A stretch of DNA of 64,000 nucleotides from Litorimonas sp039975855 (lineage in GTDB: Bacteria > Pseudomonadota > Alphaproteobacteria > Caulobacterales > Maricaulaceae). The translations under genes were made by a program, and so were the position numbers. Below, in pieces: positions 17,424-26,408 of this stretch (its first letter is position 1; each line of letters starts with the position of its first letter). A model generated the notes under the pieces. That model made no database searches, was not told the origin of the DNA, and saw nothing but the letters and a program-made list of their open reading frames with translations. The stretch covers positions 248,001-312,000 of the forward strand of contig JBDWGH010000002.1 of assembly GCA_039975855.1 (NCBI GenBank), written 5' to 3'.

Positions 17424-18311
17424 TTAGCTCGAATGCGTATCTTGAACAGGTTTCGCCGTAAGACTAATCCGATCGGACAATCGTAAATCAATCGTTCCGA
17501 CTTCTCGTGAGAGAATAAAAGTCTCGCGATCCAATTTGGCTAAACGCCTCATTGCCGCACCTACATCCTCTACCGGAAGGCGAACAACGGCGTCGTTACT
17601 TAAGTGCAAATCCCAACGCCCTGACGGAAAGCGAACTAAACTCTCAACGCGGGACCAAAGTTCCGTATAAGGCTCCAATTTCGCCTCTATCATTTTCGCT
17701 TCGGACGGGGCGTCCACTCCGACATAAGTTTTTAGTCCTTGCGGAATAGATTTCGCGGCGTTGACCGGAATAATTGGCACGCCGGTCTCTGAAAGTAGAT
17801 GCAGCTGGCCTTGATTCTGCCAAAGAGCGTAAGGCGTTGTCTCAACGACCTGCACCACAATCCGGTTTGGCCACAATCGACGAACGACGGCGCGGTCAAC
17901 CCATGGCAGGCTTTCGGTTCGATCCCGCGCTGCATCTAGATCAACGCCAAAGAAGTAGCTTCCGGTTTGAATCTGCGCCGCCAAACGAATATCCCGCTCA
18001 TTCAAGCGCCCCTCGCCCATGACATCGACTTGTTCAACGACAAAGCCCGCCGCCATAAGGCGTTCGACCTTCCAGCTGTTTAAACCGTCTCGAATTGCAG
18101 GAAGATACCCCCCGAGCCAAAGGCCAACGAAAATAAGAAATGAAAACGTGCCAATTACCTTTAGCATGAAACGCATAAAGGCTTTCGGTGAGTGTTTGGC
18201 TGCTCGCATTTGCGCAGCCATCCAATTCTGGGACCCTCGCAAGCCAGGCTTAAGCGGGCTAACCCGCATCATACCGTTGAACTTGGATTTACCTTTTTTT
18301 ACCGCGGCCAT
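17424..18311 (-). CDS. ftsQ: Cell division protein FtsQ (DivIB)
   Basis: FtsQ links early and late divisome proteins. It has a basic cytoplasmic N-terminus of about 50 residues, one membrane segment 'VIGTFSFLIFVGLWLGGYL' near 52-70, then a POTRA domain ('FVVEQVDVMGEGRLNERDI' region) and the beta domain in the periplasm with 'LPWVDRAVVRRLWPNRI' near 140, typical of FtsQ. At 295 residues it is normal for alphaproteobacteria. Its start overlaps the ddl stop by 13 bases. Confidence 0.94.
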   Translation of the reverse strand: MAAVKKGKSKFNGMMRVSPLKPGLRGSQNWMAAQMRAAKHSPKAFMRFMLKVIGTFSFLIFVGLWLGGYLPAIRDGLNSWKVERLMAAGFVVEQVDVMGEGRLNERDIRLAAQIQTGSYFFGVDLDAARDRTESLPWVDRAVVRRLWPNRIVVQVVETTPYALWQNQGQLHLLSETGVPIIPVNAAKSIPQGLKTYVGVDAPSEAKMIEAKLEPYTELWSRVESLVRFPSGRWDLHLSNDAVVRLPVEDVGAAMRRLAKLDRETFILSREVGTIDLRLSDRISLTAKPVQDTHSS

Positions 18312-19234
18312 GAAGCGTCCTCAACCATCCAGCGACAAAGCTGGGCAAAATCGATCCCGACATAAGCTGCCTGTTCAGGGACAAGCGACGTCGGGGTCAT
18401 TCCGGGTTGAGTATTCACTTCAAGCATTACGATTTTGTTTACCACATTGGCAGGTGTGCAGTTTTTATCATTAAATCTGAAATCCGCACGGGAAACTCCG
18501 CGGCAGCCCAACGCAATATGGGCTTTTGCCGCCCAATCCATGCAAAGCGCTGTTACATAATCAGGCAAATCAGCTGGACATTGATGTACCGCTGCGGCTT
18601 CGCCGTATTTCGCGTCATAATCATACCACCCGTTCTCTGATTCAGCCGCGATGATTTCTGTTACGCAAATCGCCTCACCGTTTTTCACGGCAACCGTAAG
18701 TTCTCGTCCGGGGATGTAGCTTTCAACAACAACCTGCTCACCCATATCAACATCCGCTGCTATTGCCGCTCGCTGGTTACTGCCACTATCTCTTACAATA
18801 TAGACAGATTTGGATGATCCCTGTCCGTTAGGCTTTACGACATAAGGAGTCTCAATTGGATGAGATTTCGAGACGTCTAAGCGGTCGAATAACCCACCTT
18901 CGGGCACAGTGACACCTACGGATGTCAAAACATGTTTGGCACGATGTTTGTCCATCGCAAGGGCAGATGCCATGACGCCAGAGTGGGTGTATGGCTTTCC
19001 ATACATGTCCAACACGCCCTGAACGCGGCCATCCTCCCCCCAGTCACCGTGGAGTGCATTGAAGATCACATCAGGGTCAGCAAGTTTCAACTGCTCCCAA
19101 AGCGCATGTGTCACGTCAATTTCAGCAACATCGTACCCAACGGAACGCAGCGCAGTCGCGCAAGCTTTTCCAGATACAAGTGAAACTTCCCGCTCAGACG
19201 ACATCCCGCCCATCAACACCGCAACTTTTAACAT
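18299..19234 (-). CDS. ddl: D-alanine--D-alanine ligase
   Basis: Ddl makes D-Ala-D-Ala for the peptidoglycan stem peptide, feeding MurF. It has an ATP-grasp fold: N-terminal 'VLMGGMSSEREVSL', ATP-binding 'VVKPNGQGSSKSVYIV', 'VESYIPGRELTVAV' and C-terminal 'MLEVNTQPGMTPTSLVPEQA' with the metal-binding E-x-N. The ATG at 19234 is chosen because AGGAG lies 8 bases upstream and the family begins there (MLKVAVLMGG); it overlaps the murB end by 7 bases. 311 residues from this start. Confidence 0.96.
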   Translation of the reverse strand: MLKVAVLMGGMSSEREVSLVSGKACATALRSVGYDVAEIDVTHALWEQLKLADPDVIFNALHGDWGEDGRVQGVLDMYGKPYTHSGVMASALAMDKHRAKHVLTSVGVTVPEGGLFDRLDVSKSHPIETPYVVKPNGQGSSKSVYIVRDSGSNQRAAIAADVDMGEQVVVESYIPGRELTVAVKNGEAICVTEIIAAESENGWYDYDAKYGEAAAVHQCPADLPDYVTALCMDWAAKAHIALGCRGVSRADFRFNDKNCTPANVVNKIVMLEVNTQPGMTPTSLVPEQAAYVGIDFAQLCRWMVEDASWPR

Positions 19235-20127
19235 AACGGCACTCCTATGCGGCGGACTTCCCAATCTAATTGAACACCTTGCGTCTCTAAAACTTTGGCC
19301 CGCACTGTTTCGCCCAACTCTTCAAGATCCGCCGCTGTCGCGCCATCCGCATTTATCATGAAATTGCAGTGTTGTTCGCTCATCTGTGCGCCGCCAACCC
19401 GCAGACCTCTACAGCCTGCTGCATCAATAAGCTTCCAAGATGAATGACCGTCAGGGTTTTTGAACGTAGACCCACCTGTCTTTTCTCGAATGGGTTGGCT
19501 TGCTTCACGCTTGGCCGTAATTTCATCCATTCGCGACAGAATTGATGACGGATCATCGGGCGTACCCTCATACGTAGCCTCAGTAAAAATCAGATCTGAC
19601 GCAGCCCCGCAATGTCGATACGAATACTGCATATCATCCAAGCTCATCACTTGCCGCCGCCCTGTGCGATCCAAAGCAACGACACTGACAAGAACATTTC
19701 GTGTTTCAGCTCCGTAACAGCCGGCATTCATCCGCAAAGCGCCTCCAATAGTACCCGGTACACCCGCGTAAAACTCAAGGCCGGCAATGCCTGCCACGGC
19801 CGCTTTTTTTGCCACTGTTTTGTCTAAGGCCGCAGCGCCGGCTGTGACCCTCAACCCCTCAACGGATACTTTGCCAAATGCCGGACCTAAACGGATTACA
19901 ACTCCCTTTATTCCGCCATCCCGAATAATCGTATTGGACGCGACGCCAAGAATTTGAACCGGGACATCATCTGAGACGGAGCTAAGAAAATGCGCAAGAT
20001 CTGCTTCATCTTTAGGCATGAACAGCGCTTCCGCAGCACCGCCAACGCGTAACCATGTAAAAGGTGCAAGCGAAACATCCGCGCGCAAACTGCCGCGAAC
20101 CTCCGGTAATCTTTCAAGAAGGCTCAC
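19228..20127 (-). CDS. murB: UDP-N-acetylenolpyruvoylglucosamine reductase
   Basis: MurB is the FAD enzyme that reduces UDP-GlcNAc-enolpyruvate to UDP-MurNAc. Signature segments are 'TWLRVGGAAEALFMP', 'ILGVASNTIIRDGG' (FAD pocket), 'FYAGVPGTIGGALRMNAG', the catalytic Ser in 'GGSTFKNP' near 222, and the general-acid Glu in 'LDWEVRRIG' at the C-terminus. 299 residues, the shorter Type II kind. The start is GTG at 20127, overlapping the murC stop as GTGA. Confidence 0.96.
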   Translation of the reverse strand: MSLLERLPEVRGSLRADVSLAPFTWLRVGGAAEALFMPKDEADLAHFLSSVSDDVPVQILGVASNTIIRDGGIKGVVIRLGPAFGKVSVEGLRVTAGAAALDKTVAKKAAVAGIAGLEFYAGVPGTIGGALRMNAGCYGAETRNVLVSVVALDRTGRRQVMSLDDMQYSYRHCGAASDLIFTEATYEGTPDDPSSILSRMDEITAKREASQPIREKTGGSTFKNPDGHSSWKLIDAAGCRGLRVGGAQMSEQHCNFMINADGATAADLEELGETVRAKVLETQGVQLDWEVRRIGVPLC

Positions 20128-21554
20128 AGTTTACCAAGCTGCTCTGGGAGATCCGCTGCCCAATAGGTGATATCGCCAGCACCGAGGCAGACAATTAAAT
20201 CACCCGCTTCCAAATTTGGATGCAAATCGCCCGCGAGTGTTGGCTTTGAAGTCAATGCTACATCTCTATGACCGTGACTGCGCAGACTTTCCGCGAGCGC
20301 GGGACCTGAAATTCCCTCCATTGGCGCCTCTCCTGCTGCGTATACATCTGCGACGTAGACAAAATCCGCATCATTGAAACAGGTCGAAAACTCTTCAAAG
20401 TGATGAGACAAACGTGAGTATCTATGCGGTTGTACAACCGCGTGAACGCGACCCTTTGAAACCTGACGCGCTGCCTGCAGAACTGCTGAAATTTCGACGG
20501 GGTGGTGTCCGTAATCATCTATGATGCTTACGCCATTCCAGTCACCTACATGCGTAAAGCGCCGCTTAACACCGCCAAAACCATCCAATCCGGCTCGCAC
20601 TTTTTCAGCATCTAGGCCAAGTTCGCGCGACACCGCGATGGCAGACAATACGTTCTGGGTGTTGTGCTTTCCTGCCATTGGAAGGAATAAATCCGTCCAA
20701 CGGTCTTCCTCTCCGTCGTGACCTCGGAAAACAACATCAAACCGAGAGCCTTCGGGTTCCAGACGTAGGTTTTCAGCGCGCACATCTGCCTGCGGATTAA
20801 AGCCATATGTTACAACCCGACGGTCACTAATTCGGCTGACGAGCGCCTGAACCTCAGGGTGATCAATACACAGAACGGCAAATCCATAAAACGGTAGGTT
20901 TTCAACAAAAGTGTCGAATGCCCCACGCAAGCTATCAAAATCCCCGTAATGTTCCATATGTTCGGGATCGATATTTGTAACGACTGCGACTGTTGGCAAT
21001 AGTTTCAAAAACGATCCATCGCTCTCATCCGCCTCAACAACCATCCAATCACCAAGGCCTAATTTTGCATTAGATTTATAGGCGTTGATGATCCCGCCAT
21101 TGATAACTGTGGGATCGAGTCCACCGCCCTCTAGCAATGCCGCGATCATGGTCGTGGTCGTGGTCTTACCGTGCGTGCCGCCAACAGCCACAGTCCATTT
21201 CAAACGCATGAGTTCCGCCAGCATTTCCGCACGGCGGACCACTGGGATAGACCGCGCGCGCGCTTCCATAAGTTCAGGATTATCAGCTTTAATGGCGGAA
21301 GACATAACTATCGCACCAGCACCAACAACCTGCTCGGCCTTTTGACCAATAAAAATTTCAGCTCCCAACCGTTTCAACCGCGCCGTGTTCGTGCTCTCGC
21401 GGGCATCCGATCCTTGCACTTGATAGCCAAGGTTCAGCATGACTTCGGCAATGCCCGACATTCCAATTCCGCCAATCCCCACAAAATGAATTGGACCCAG
21501 GTCAAACGGAACTTTCGTTGCGAGTGCGTTTTGCTTGAGGTTTGTTTCGGGCAT
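20124..21554 (-). CDS. murC: UDP-N-acetylmuramate--L-alanine ligase
   Basis: MurC adds L-Ala to UDP-MurNAc with ATP. The N-terminal Rossmann signature is 'FVGIGGIGMSGIAEVM', the P-loop is 'VGGTHGKTTTTTMIA' near residue 120, and Mur-ligase motifs 'DEHMEHYG'-like ('IDPEHMEHYGDF') and 'YGHHPVEI' follow. I use the ATG at 21554 (476 residues); it has AAGG 6 bases upstream and fits the family length, while the open frame reaching 21665 would add 37 residues that run into murG. It begins 7 bases after the murG stop. Confidence 0.96.
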   Translation of the reverse strand: MPETNLKQNALATKVPFDLGPIHFVGIGGIGMSGIAEVMLNLGYQVQGSDARESTNTARLKRLGAEIFIGQKAEQVVGAGAIVMSSAIKADNPELMEARARSIPVVRRAEMLAELMRLKWTVAVGGTHGKTTTTTMIAALLEGGGLDPTVINGGIINAYKSNAKLGLGDWMVVEADESDGSFLKLLPTVAVVTNIDPEHMEHYGDFDSLRGAFDTFVENLPFYGFAVLCIDHPEVQALVSRISDRRVVTYGFNPQADVRAENLRLEPEGSRFDVVFRGHDGEEDRWTDLFLPMAGKHNTQNVLSAIAVSRELGLDAEKVRAGLDGFGGVKRRFTHVGDWNGVSIIDDYGHHPVEISAVLQAARQVSKGRVHAVVQPHRYSRLSHHFEEFSTCFNDADFVYVADVYAAGEAPMEGISGPALAESLRSHGHRDVALTSKPTLAGDLHPNLEAGDLIVCLGAGDITYWAADLPEQLGKL

Positions 21555-21561
21555 GTTGGCC

Positions 21562-22638
21562 TTAGGTGAGCGTTGTGATGACCAGCTGTGCGAGATCACG
21601 GGCCGCGTTCGGACGCCCAAGGGTACGGGCAGAAGCGGCAGCGGATGAGAGCCAGTTCGAATCATTTAATCTGTCCTGCAGGATATTGGCGACAGCTTCA
21701 GGGGTAAACTCTGATTCCGGCAGAATATCGGCGGCTCCGTGGCGTTCTAGTGACTGTGCATTTATAGTTTGATGGTCATCCATCGCGATTGCCAGAGGTA
21801 TCAGGAGTGACGGCTTCCCCATTAATGCAATCTCGGAAACTGACGAAGCACCGGCGCGCGCAACAATAAAATGCGCTTTGGCCAGATGCCTTTCAATGTC
21901 GGAAAAGAATGTTTCGCAAATCGCATCCACACTCATATCGGCATAGGCGGCCCGCGCCGTAGCAACCTCCCCTTCGGTCGTCTGTTGAACCACCTTTATA
22001 CGCTTCCTTGTTTCTTCAGGGAGAATTGCGATTGCTTTTGGGATTGTTTGAGAAAGCACTCGCGCGCCCATACTTCCGCCAACACACAGCAGATTTATTG
22101 TTTCAGTGGGAACCACATATTTTCCCGGCACCGCGTCGGCGATTTGCGCGCGCATCGGGTTACCCAAACATTGCACATTTGCTTTCGAGCTTACTTTTTC
22201 CAAAACCTCAAAGCCTGACACGACATGCGTCGCTTTGGCCGCAAAGACTCGGTTTACACGACCCAGCACGGCATTTTGTTCGTGAAGAATTGTAGGCAAC
22301 CCGACGGATTGCGCGGCGCGCATGGCAGGAAAAGCGGGATAGCCACCAAAGCCGACGACGATGTCAGGCTTCCAGTCATGTAAGAACCTTTTCGCCTGCC
22401 TCACACCTTTCGCCAACTTCAGCGCGCCCTTCATGGCCTGAATGGGTTTGCGCGGTGAGATAGAGGCCGCTTGAACTTCGATGATCGGGTCCGCTGGAAT
22501 ACGCCCACTATGTCTCTGTCCGCGCGCATCGGTCATTAATGCGACTTCCCATCCCTTGGCTTTCAGGATCTCTGCAAGAGATTGCGCCGGAAACATATGA
22601 CCTCCGGTTCCACCCGCCGCTAAGAGTATCTTTTTCAT
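21562..22638 (-). CDS. murG: Lipid II synthase (GT28) MurG
   Basis: MurG transfers GlcNAc from UDP-GlcNAc to lipid I at the inner membrane face. The GT-B glycine loops are clear: 'LAAGGTGGHMFPAQSLAE' at the N-terminus, 'VVGFGGYPAFPAMRAA' near 96 and 'CVGGSMGARVLSQ' near 190; 'RAGASSVSEIALMGKPSLLIP' covers the donor site (near 260). The ATG at 22638 is fixed by a GGAGGT ribosome site 7 bases upstream, giving 358 residues. Unlike its neighbours it is not coupled to the gene before it: 87 bases separate it from ftsW, and the ribosome site lies in a perfect hairpin. Confidence 0.96.
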   Translation of the reverse strand: MKKILLAAGGTGGHMFPAQSLAEILKAKGWEVALMTDARGQRHSGRIPADPIIEVQAASISPRKPIQAMKGALKLAKGVRQAKRFLHDWKPDIVVGFGGYPAFPAMRAAQSVGLPTILHEQNAVLGRVNRVFAAKATHVVSGFEVLEKVSSKANVQCLGNPMRAQIADAVPGKYVVPTETINLLCVGGSMGARVLSQTIPKAIAILPEETRKRIKVVQQTTEGEVATARAAYADMSVDAICETFFSDIERHLAKAHFIVARAGASSVSEIALMGKPSLLIPLAIAMDDHQTINAQSLERHGAADILPESEFTPEAVANILQDRLNDSNWLSSAAASARTLGRPNAARDLAQLVITTLT

Positions 22639-22645
22639 AATTTGT

Positions 22646-22665
22646 ACCTCCAATATTTCGGAGGT
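22646..22665 (-). promoter_or_regulatory. Hairpin masking the murG ribosome binding site
   Basis: On the minus strand ACCTCC (22665-22660) is followed after 8 bases by GGAGGT (22651-22646), the murG Shine-Dalgarno sequence. The arms are exactly complementary, so the mRNA can fold to hide the site; the upstream arm also mimics the 16S rRNA anti-Shine-Dalgarno. Translational control of murG is inferred. Confidence 0.6.
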
Positions 22666-22725
22666 TGTTTCGAGACATTTGGGCAGAGGTTTGGCAAAAA
22701 CGCGATAAGGATGCGGCAGATCAGT

Positions 22726-23874
22726 CTATCTGCCATATTCGTAAGCCCCTGGACGACGACGAGTGAACGCAAGAATTAGACCCGCCGTAAAGCAAAGTGC
22801 CAGCATCGAGGATCCACCATTCGAAATAAAAGGTAGGGTCATGCCTTTGCTTGGCGCCATGTTCAAATTCACGAATAAATTGATGATGGTTTGCATCCCA
22901 ACCAAAGTTGCCAAACCTGCCGCAGCTAGTTGGCAGAAGTAGTCATTGAGACGAAGCGCATTTCGGAACGTTTGCACGACAAAACCAGCAAGCAGCAAAA
23001 TGAGAATTGTCGAAATCAGAAATCCAAACTCTTCAACTGTTACCGCAAAAATGAAATCTGTATTGCCGTCTGGCAGCGAGTATTTCACGCTGCCCTCGCC
23101 AGGACCTCTCCCGAAAAACCCGCCAGAAGAAATCGCTTCAAGCGCTTTGTCGGTTTGATAGCTGTCAGCGGTGTTGGGCGATGTAAACGCGCTCACCCTT
23201 GCCCTTACATGGGGCAAAGTCAGATAGGCGGCAATCACGCCCACAACTGAGATACCTAGCATAATAAGGAGCCAACCGAGCGAGAGACCTGCGAAGAAAA
23301 ATACGGCCGCAAACCCTAGAGTCAGCAGAAAGGACTGCCCAAAGTCAGGCTGTGAAATCAACAATCCGACAAGCGCAGCATAGGCAACAAAGACAATAGC
23401 AACGGCCGGAACATTGGGATCACGGTGACGAATTGAAAACATCCATGCCGCAAAGACGATGAATGCTGGTTTTGCAAATTCTGACGGTTGCAGCCCTAAC
23501 GGACCAATCCGCACCCATCGTGTAGCGCCCTTCACTTCATACCCGATGATAGGCAGCGCTAACATAATCAAAAAAGATCCGATAAGCGTCAGAACCGCAA
23601 TCCGGCGTGCATTCACAGCGTCAAACAATGAGACAATGAACATGCCAAAAACACCCATACCAACGAAGATCATGTGCTTATAAAGAAAGTAAAACGAGTT
23701 ATCGTAATCCAGCCGTGCCGCCGCGGCGGGGCTGGAGGCCATAGAGAGTATAAGTCCGGCACCCAGCAAACAAACGAGAATAGATAAGGTGACTTGATCC
23801 ACACTCCGCCACCATTCGCCGATCAGTGTCCGTCGGGATCGAGACGTGATAAGCCTAGGAAGCGCGCCGATCAT
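22726..23874 (-). CDS. ftsW: Septal peptidoglycan polymerase FtsW
   Basis: FtsW is the SEDS-family glycosyltransferase that polymerises lipid II at the septum with FtsI. The 382-residue protein is almost all membrane segments, about ten, with 'GATRWVRIGPLGLQPSEFAKPA' region near 115-135 (W-x-x-x-G-x-x-x-x-Q-P-S-E signature) and the late signature 'SNGGSSMLALCFTAGLIL' near 350. Its ATG overlaps the murD stop as ATGA. The spacing after it is the widest gap inside the mur genes. Confidence 0.96.
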   Translation of the reverse strand: MIGALPRLITSRSRRTLIGEWWRSVDQVTLSILVCLLGAGLILSMASSPAAAARLDYDNSFYFLYKHMIFVGMGVFGMFIVSLFDAVNARRIAVLTLIGSFLIMLALPIIGYEVKGATRWVRIGPLGLQPSEFAKPAFIVFAAWMFSIRHRDPNVPAVAIVFVAYAALVGLLISQPDFGQSFLLTLGFAAVFFFAGLSLGWLLIMLGISVVGVIAAYLTLPHVRARVSAFTSPNTADSYQTDKALEAISSGGFFGRGPGEGSVKYSLPDGNTDFIFAVTVEEFGFLISTILILLLAGFVVQTFRNALRLNDYFCQLAAAGLATLVGMQTIINLFVNLNMAPSKGMTLPFISNGGSSMLALCFTAGLILAFTRRRPGAYEYGR

Positions 23875-25316
23875 GCCGCTTCCTCTTCTTGGGTTGGATT
23901 GGATTTATTCGGCACCTCAATACCCATCAATTTCTGAACCTGCGCACGGAACGCATCGCCTCGGATTTCGAAATTTTTGAACTGATCAAAACTGGCACAA
24001 GCTGGAGACAGCAAGACAATTGGGTCTTTAACACCTGACTCGAGCGCATCTTTCGTCGCGCAGAGCAGCGCCATTTCTAGCGTCCTCTTATTTTGATGTG
24101 GGGTTTTTGAAGCCTCAAGCGTCACTCCAAATTCTTCAGCAGCATCGCCGATTAGGTAAGCTGCGCGCACATTATCAAACAAGTCCTTTAGTGGCTCTAT
24201 GCCGCCCTCTTTTTGAACTCCCCCTGCAATCCAATAGATATCATTATAGCTCGCCAAGGCCTGCTGTGCAGCATCTGCATTGGTTGCCTTGCTATCATTC
24301 ACAAACCGAACATTGCGAAGCGTTCCGACTGTTTCCATGCGATGCGCAAGGCCTGGGAATGTCAGAATAGCCTCGCCGATCTCTCTTGGATTGAGACCCA
24401 GGCTGTTGACGGCCGCATAGGCCGCTGCCGCATTCTGCCAATTATGCCGACCTTCTAATGCGATCGCTTTCTTCATGTCGCAAATTTCGACAGATTTTTT
24501 GGATAGATTTGAAAACAGTTTCCCGCCCAAAACGCTGACGCCATGTCCCACAGCGCGGCGTGCACTGATCGGAATAATGTTCCGTCCGTTTTTGACTTTC
24601 AGCTTTGTACAAAGCGCCTTTCCGTAGGCATCATCGACACCAATAATAACGGCGTCATCTTTGGTTTGATTGGCGAATATGGCTTGCTTAGCCAAACCAT
24701 AATCCTCAAGTGTTCCGTGACGATCCAGATGATCTGGAGATAAGTTTAAAAAGATAGCCGCATTTGCCCTCAGAGAATGCGTGCGTTCAAGCTGGTAGCT
24801 TGAGAGTTCAATGACATAATAGGTTCCGCTATGCATACGGTCTAAATCAAGCACTCCGCGACCGATATTGCCGCCGATTTGCGCGTCCTTTCCGCAAGAC
24901 TTAAGAATATGACCGATCAGCGATGTTGTCGTCGACTTCCCGTTTGTCCCGGTGATTGCGATGATTTTTGGTCGCGCACGTCCAGGCTTCGCCGCCACTT
25001 CACGCGCCAGAATTTCAATATCGCAAATAATCGGCACGCCTGCAGATTTCGCCAGTTCCGCCGACCAATGCGGCTGAGGCAAATGATGCGGGACGCCAGG
25101 AGAAAGTACGAACTCATCAATTTGAGACCAGTCAGCCTTCTCTAAATTTTTGATTGGCACGCCTTGTTGTTGAGCGGCTTCGCGGCTTTCACGATTATCA
25201 TCCCATGCCAAAACCGTTGCGCCGCCTGCGACAAGCGAAAGCGCAGCAGACACACCTGTCCGCCCAAGTCCGAAGACGGCGACAGTCTGGTCGCGGAATG
25301 TCTCAGCTTTAATCAA
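23871..25316 (-). CDS. murD: UDP-MurNAc-L-Ala--D-glutamate ligase
   Basis: MurD adds D-Glu to UDP-MurNAc-L-Ala. It shows 'VAVFGLGRTGVSAALSL' at the N-terminus, the P-loop 'AITGTNGKSTTTSLIGHIL' near 123, 'NLSPDHLDRHGTLEDY' and 'VNDSKATNADAAQQAL'. I place the start at TTG 25316, which overlaps the mraY stop as TTGA, has GAAG 7 bases upstream and puts the Rossmann motif 11 residues from the start (481 residues). A longer frame reaching 25400 overlaps mraY by 88 bases and adds no similarity. The rare TTG start may tune its level. Confidence 0.93.
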   Translation of the reverse strand: MIKAETFRDQTVAVFGLGRTGVSAALSLVAGGATVLAWDDNRESREAAQQQGVPIKNLEKADWSQIDEFVLSPGVPHHLPQPHWSAELAKSAGVPIICDIEILAREVAAKPGRARPKIIAITGTNGKSTTTSLIGHILKSCGKDAQIGGNIGRGVLDLDRMHSGTYYVIELSSYQLERTHSLRANAAIFLNLSPDHLDRHGTLEDYGLAKQAIFANQTKDDAVIIGVDDAYGKALCTKLKVKNGRNIIPISARRAVGHGVSVLGGKLFSNLSKKSVEICDMKKAIALEGRHNWQNAAAAYAAVNSLGLNPREIGEAILTFPGLAHRMETVGTLRNVRFVNDSKATNADAAQQALASYNDIYWIAGGVQKEGGIEPLKDLFDNVRAAYLIGDAAEEFGVTLEASKTPHQNKRTLEMALLCATKDALESGVKDPIVLLSPACASFDQFKNFEIRGDAFRAQVQKLMGIEVPNKSNPTQEEEAA

Positions 25317-26407
25317 CGCAACTTCAACGTCGAAAGTCCAATCAGCGCGAGGATAATCGCGATGATCCAGAAACGAATGACAATGGTCGGTTCTTGCCAA
25401 CCTTTTTTCTCAAAGTGGTGATGGATAGGCGCCATTCGGAAAACGCGCTTCCCTGTGAGTTTGAAGGAGGCGACTTGAACAATGACAGACACAGCCTCCA
25501 GAACAAACAGACCGCCGATAATAGCCAATACGATTTCGTGTTTGATCGCAACAGCTGTGACCCCCAGAGCGCCGCCAAGTGCTAAAGATCCCGTATCACC
25601 CATAAACACCATGGCTGGCGGGGCGTTGAACCACAAGAAACCAAGTGACGCCCCGATTATGGCTCCAAGGAAAATCGTAATTTCTGCACTCCCCGGGACG
25701 TGCGGGACGCCGAGATAATTCGAGAAAATCGCATTGCCAACGAGATAGGCGATGAAGGCCAAGCTCATACAAGCAATCATAACTGGCACGATAGCGAGAC
25801 CATCGAGACCGTCTGTTAGATTGACGGCATTTCCCGTCCCGACGATCACTAGAGCGCCGAATGGAATAAAGAAAATGCCGAGGTTGATTGTAAAATTCTT
25901 CAGCAACGGAATTGCCAAACCTGTTGCGAAATCACCCTCTTGCGGGAAAGCTGTGGTCAAAATCCAAACCGCAACCGCCGCAATCAAAAACTCGAGCAGT
26001 AAACGAAGCTTTCCGGAAAACCCTTTATGGGACTGACGAGAAACTTTGAGATAGTCGTCGTAAAATCCAATCGCGCCAAAACCAACTGTAACGAAGAAAA
26101 TCGTCCAAAGGAACGGGCTATGCAAATCGCCCCAGAGCAGGGTTGAAATAACGACAGCCAATAGGATCATCAAACCACCCATTGTCGGCGTTCCCGCTTT
26201 TTGGATGATATGACTCTCTGGACCGTCTTCGCGGATCGGCTGACCCTTGCCCTGACGTGATCGAAGCGCATTGATCATTTTTTCACCGAAGATGAAAAAG
26301 ATGATAAGTGACGTCATCAGCGCGCCGCCGACACGGAAAGTGATATAGTTAAATAGGTTAAAGAGCTGAAATTCTTCGCCCAACGGCCCGAGCCATTCAT
26401 AGAGCAT
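25313..26407 (-). CDS. mraY: Phospho-MurNAc-pentapeptide transferase MraY
   Basis: MraY makes lipid I from UDP-MurNAc-pentapeptide and undecaprenyl phosphate in the inner membrane. 364 residues with about ten membrane segments. Catalytic motifs: 'GTPTMGGLMILLA' near 68, the double-Asp 'GFYDDYLKV' near 120, 'NLTDGLDGLAIVP' near 195 and 'FMGDTGSLALGGALG' near 270, with the late 'MAPIHHHFEKKGW'. The ATG at 26407 follows a GGGAGGG ribosome site and starts one base after the murF stop. Confidence 0.97.
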   Translation of the reverse strand: MLYEWLGPLGEEFQLFNLFNYITFRVGGALMTSLIIFFIFGEKMINALRSRQGKGQPIREDGPESHIIQKAGTPTMGGLMILLAVVISTLLWGDLHSPFLWTIFFVTVGFGAIGFYDDYLKVSRQSHKGFSGKLRLLLEFLIAAVAVWILTTAFPQEGDFATGLAIPLLKNFTINLGIFFIPFGALVIVGTGNAVNLTDGLDGLAIVPVMIACMSLAFIAYLVGNAIFSNYLGVPHVPGSAEITIFLGAIIGASLGFLWFNAPPAMVFMGDTGSLALGGALGVTAVAIKHEIVLAIIGGLFVLEAVSVIVQVASFKLTGKRVFRMAPIHHHFEKKGWQEPTIVIRFWIIAIILALIGLSTLKLR

Positions 26408-26408
26408 C

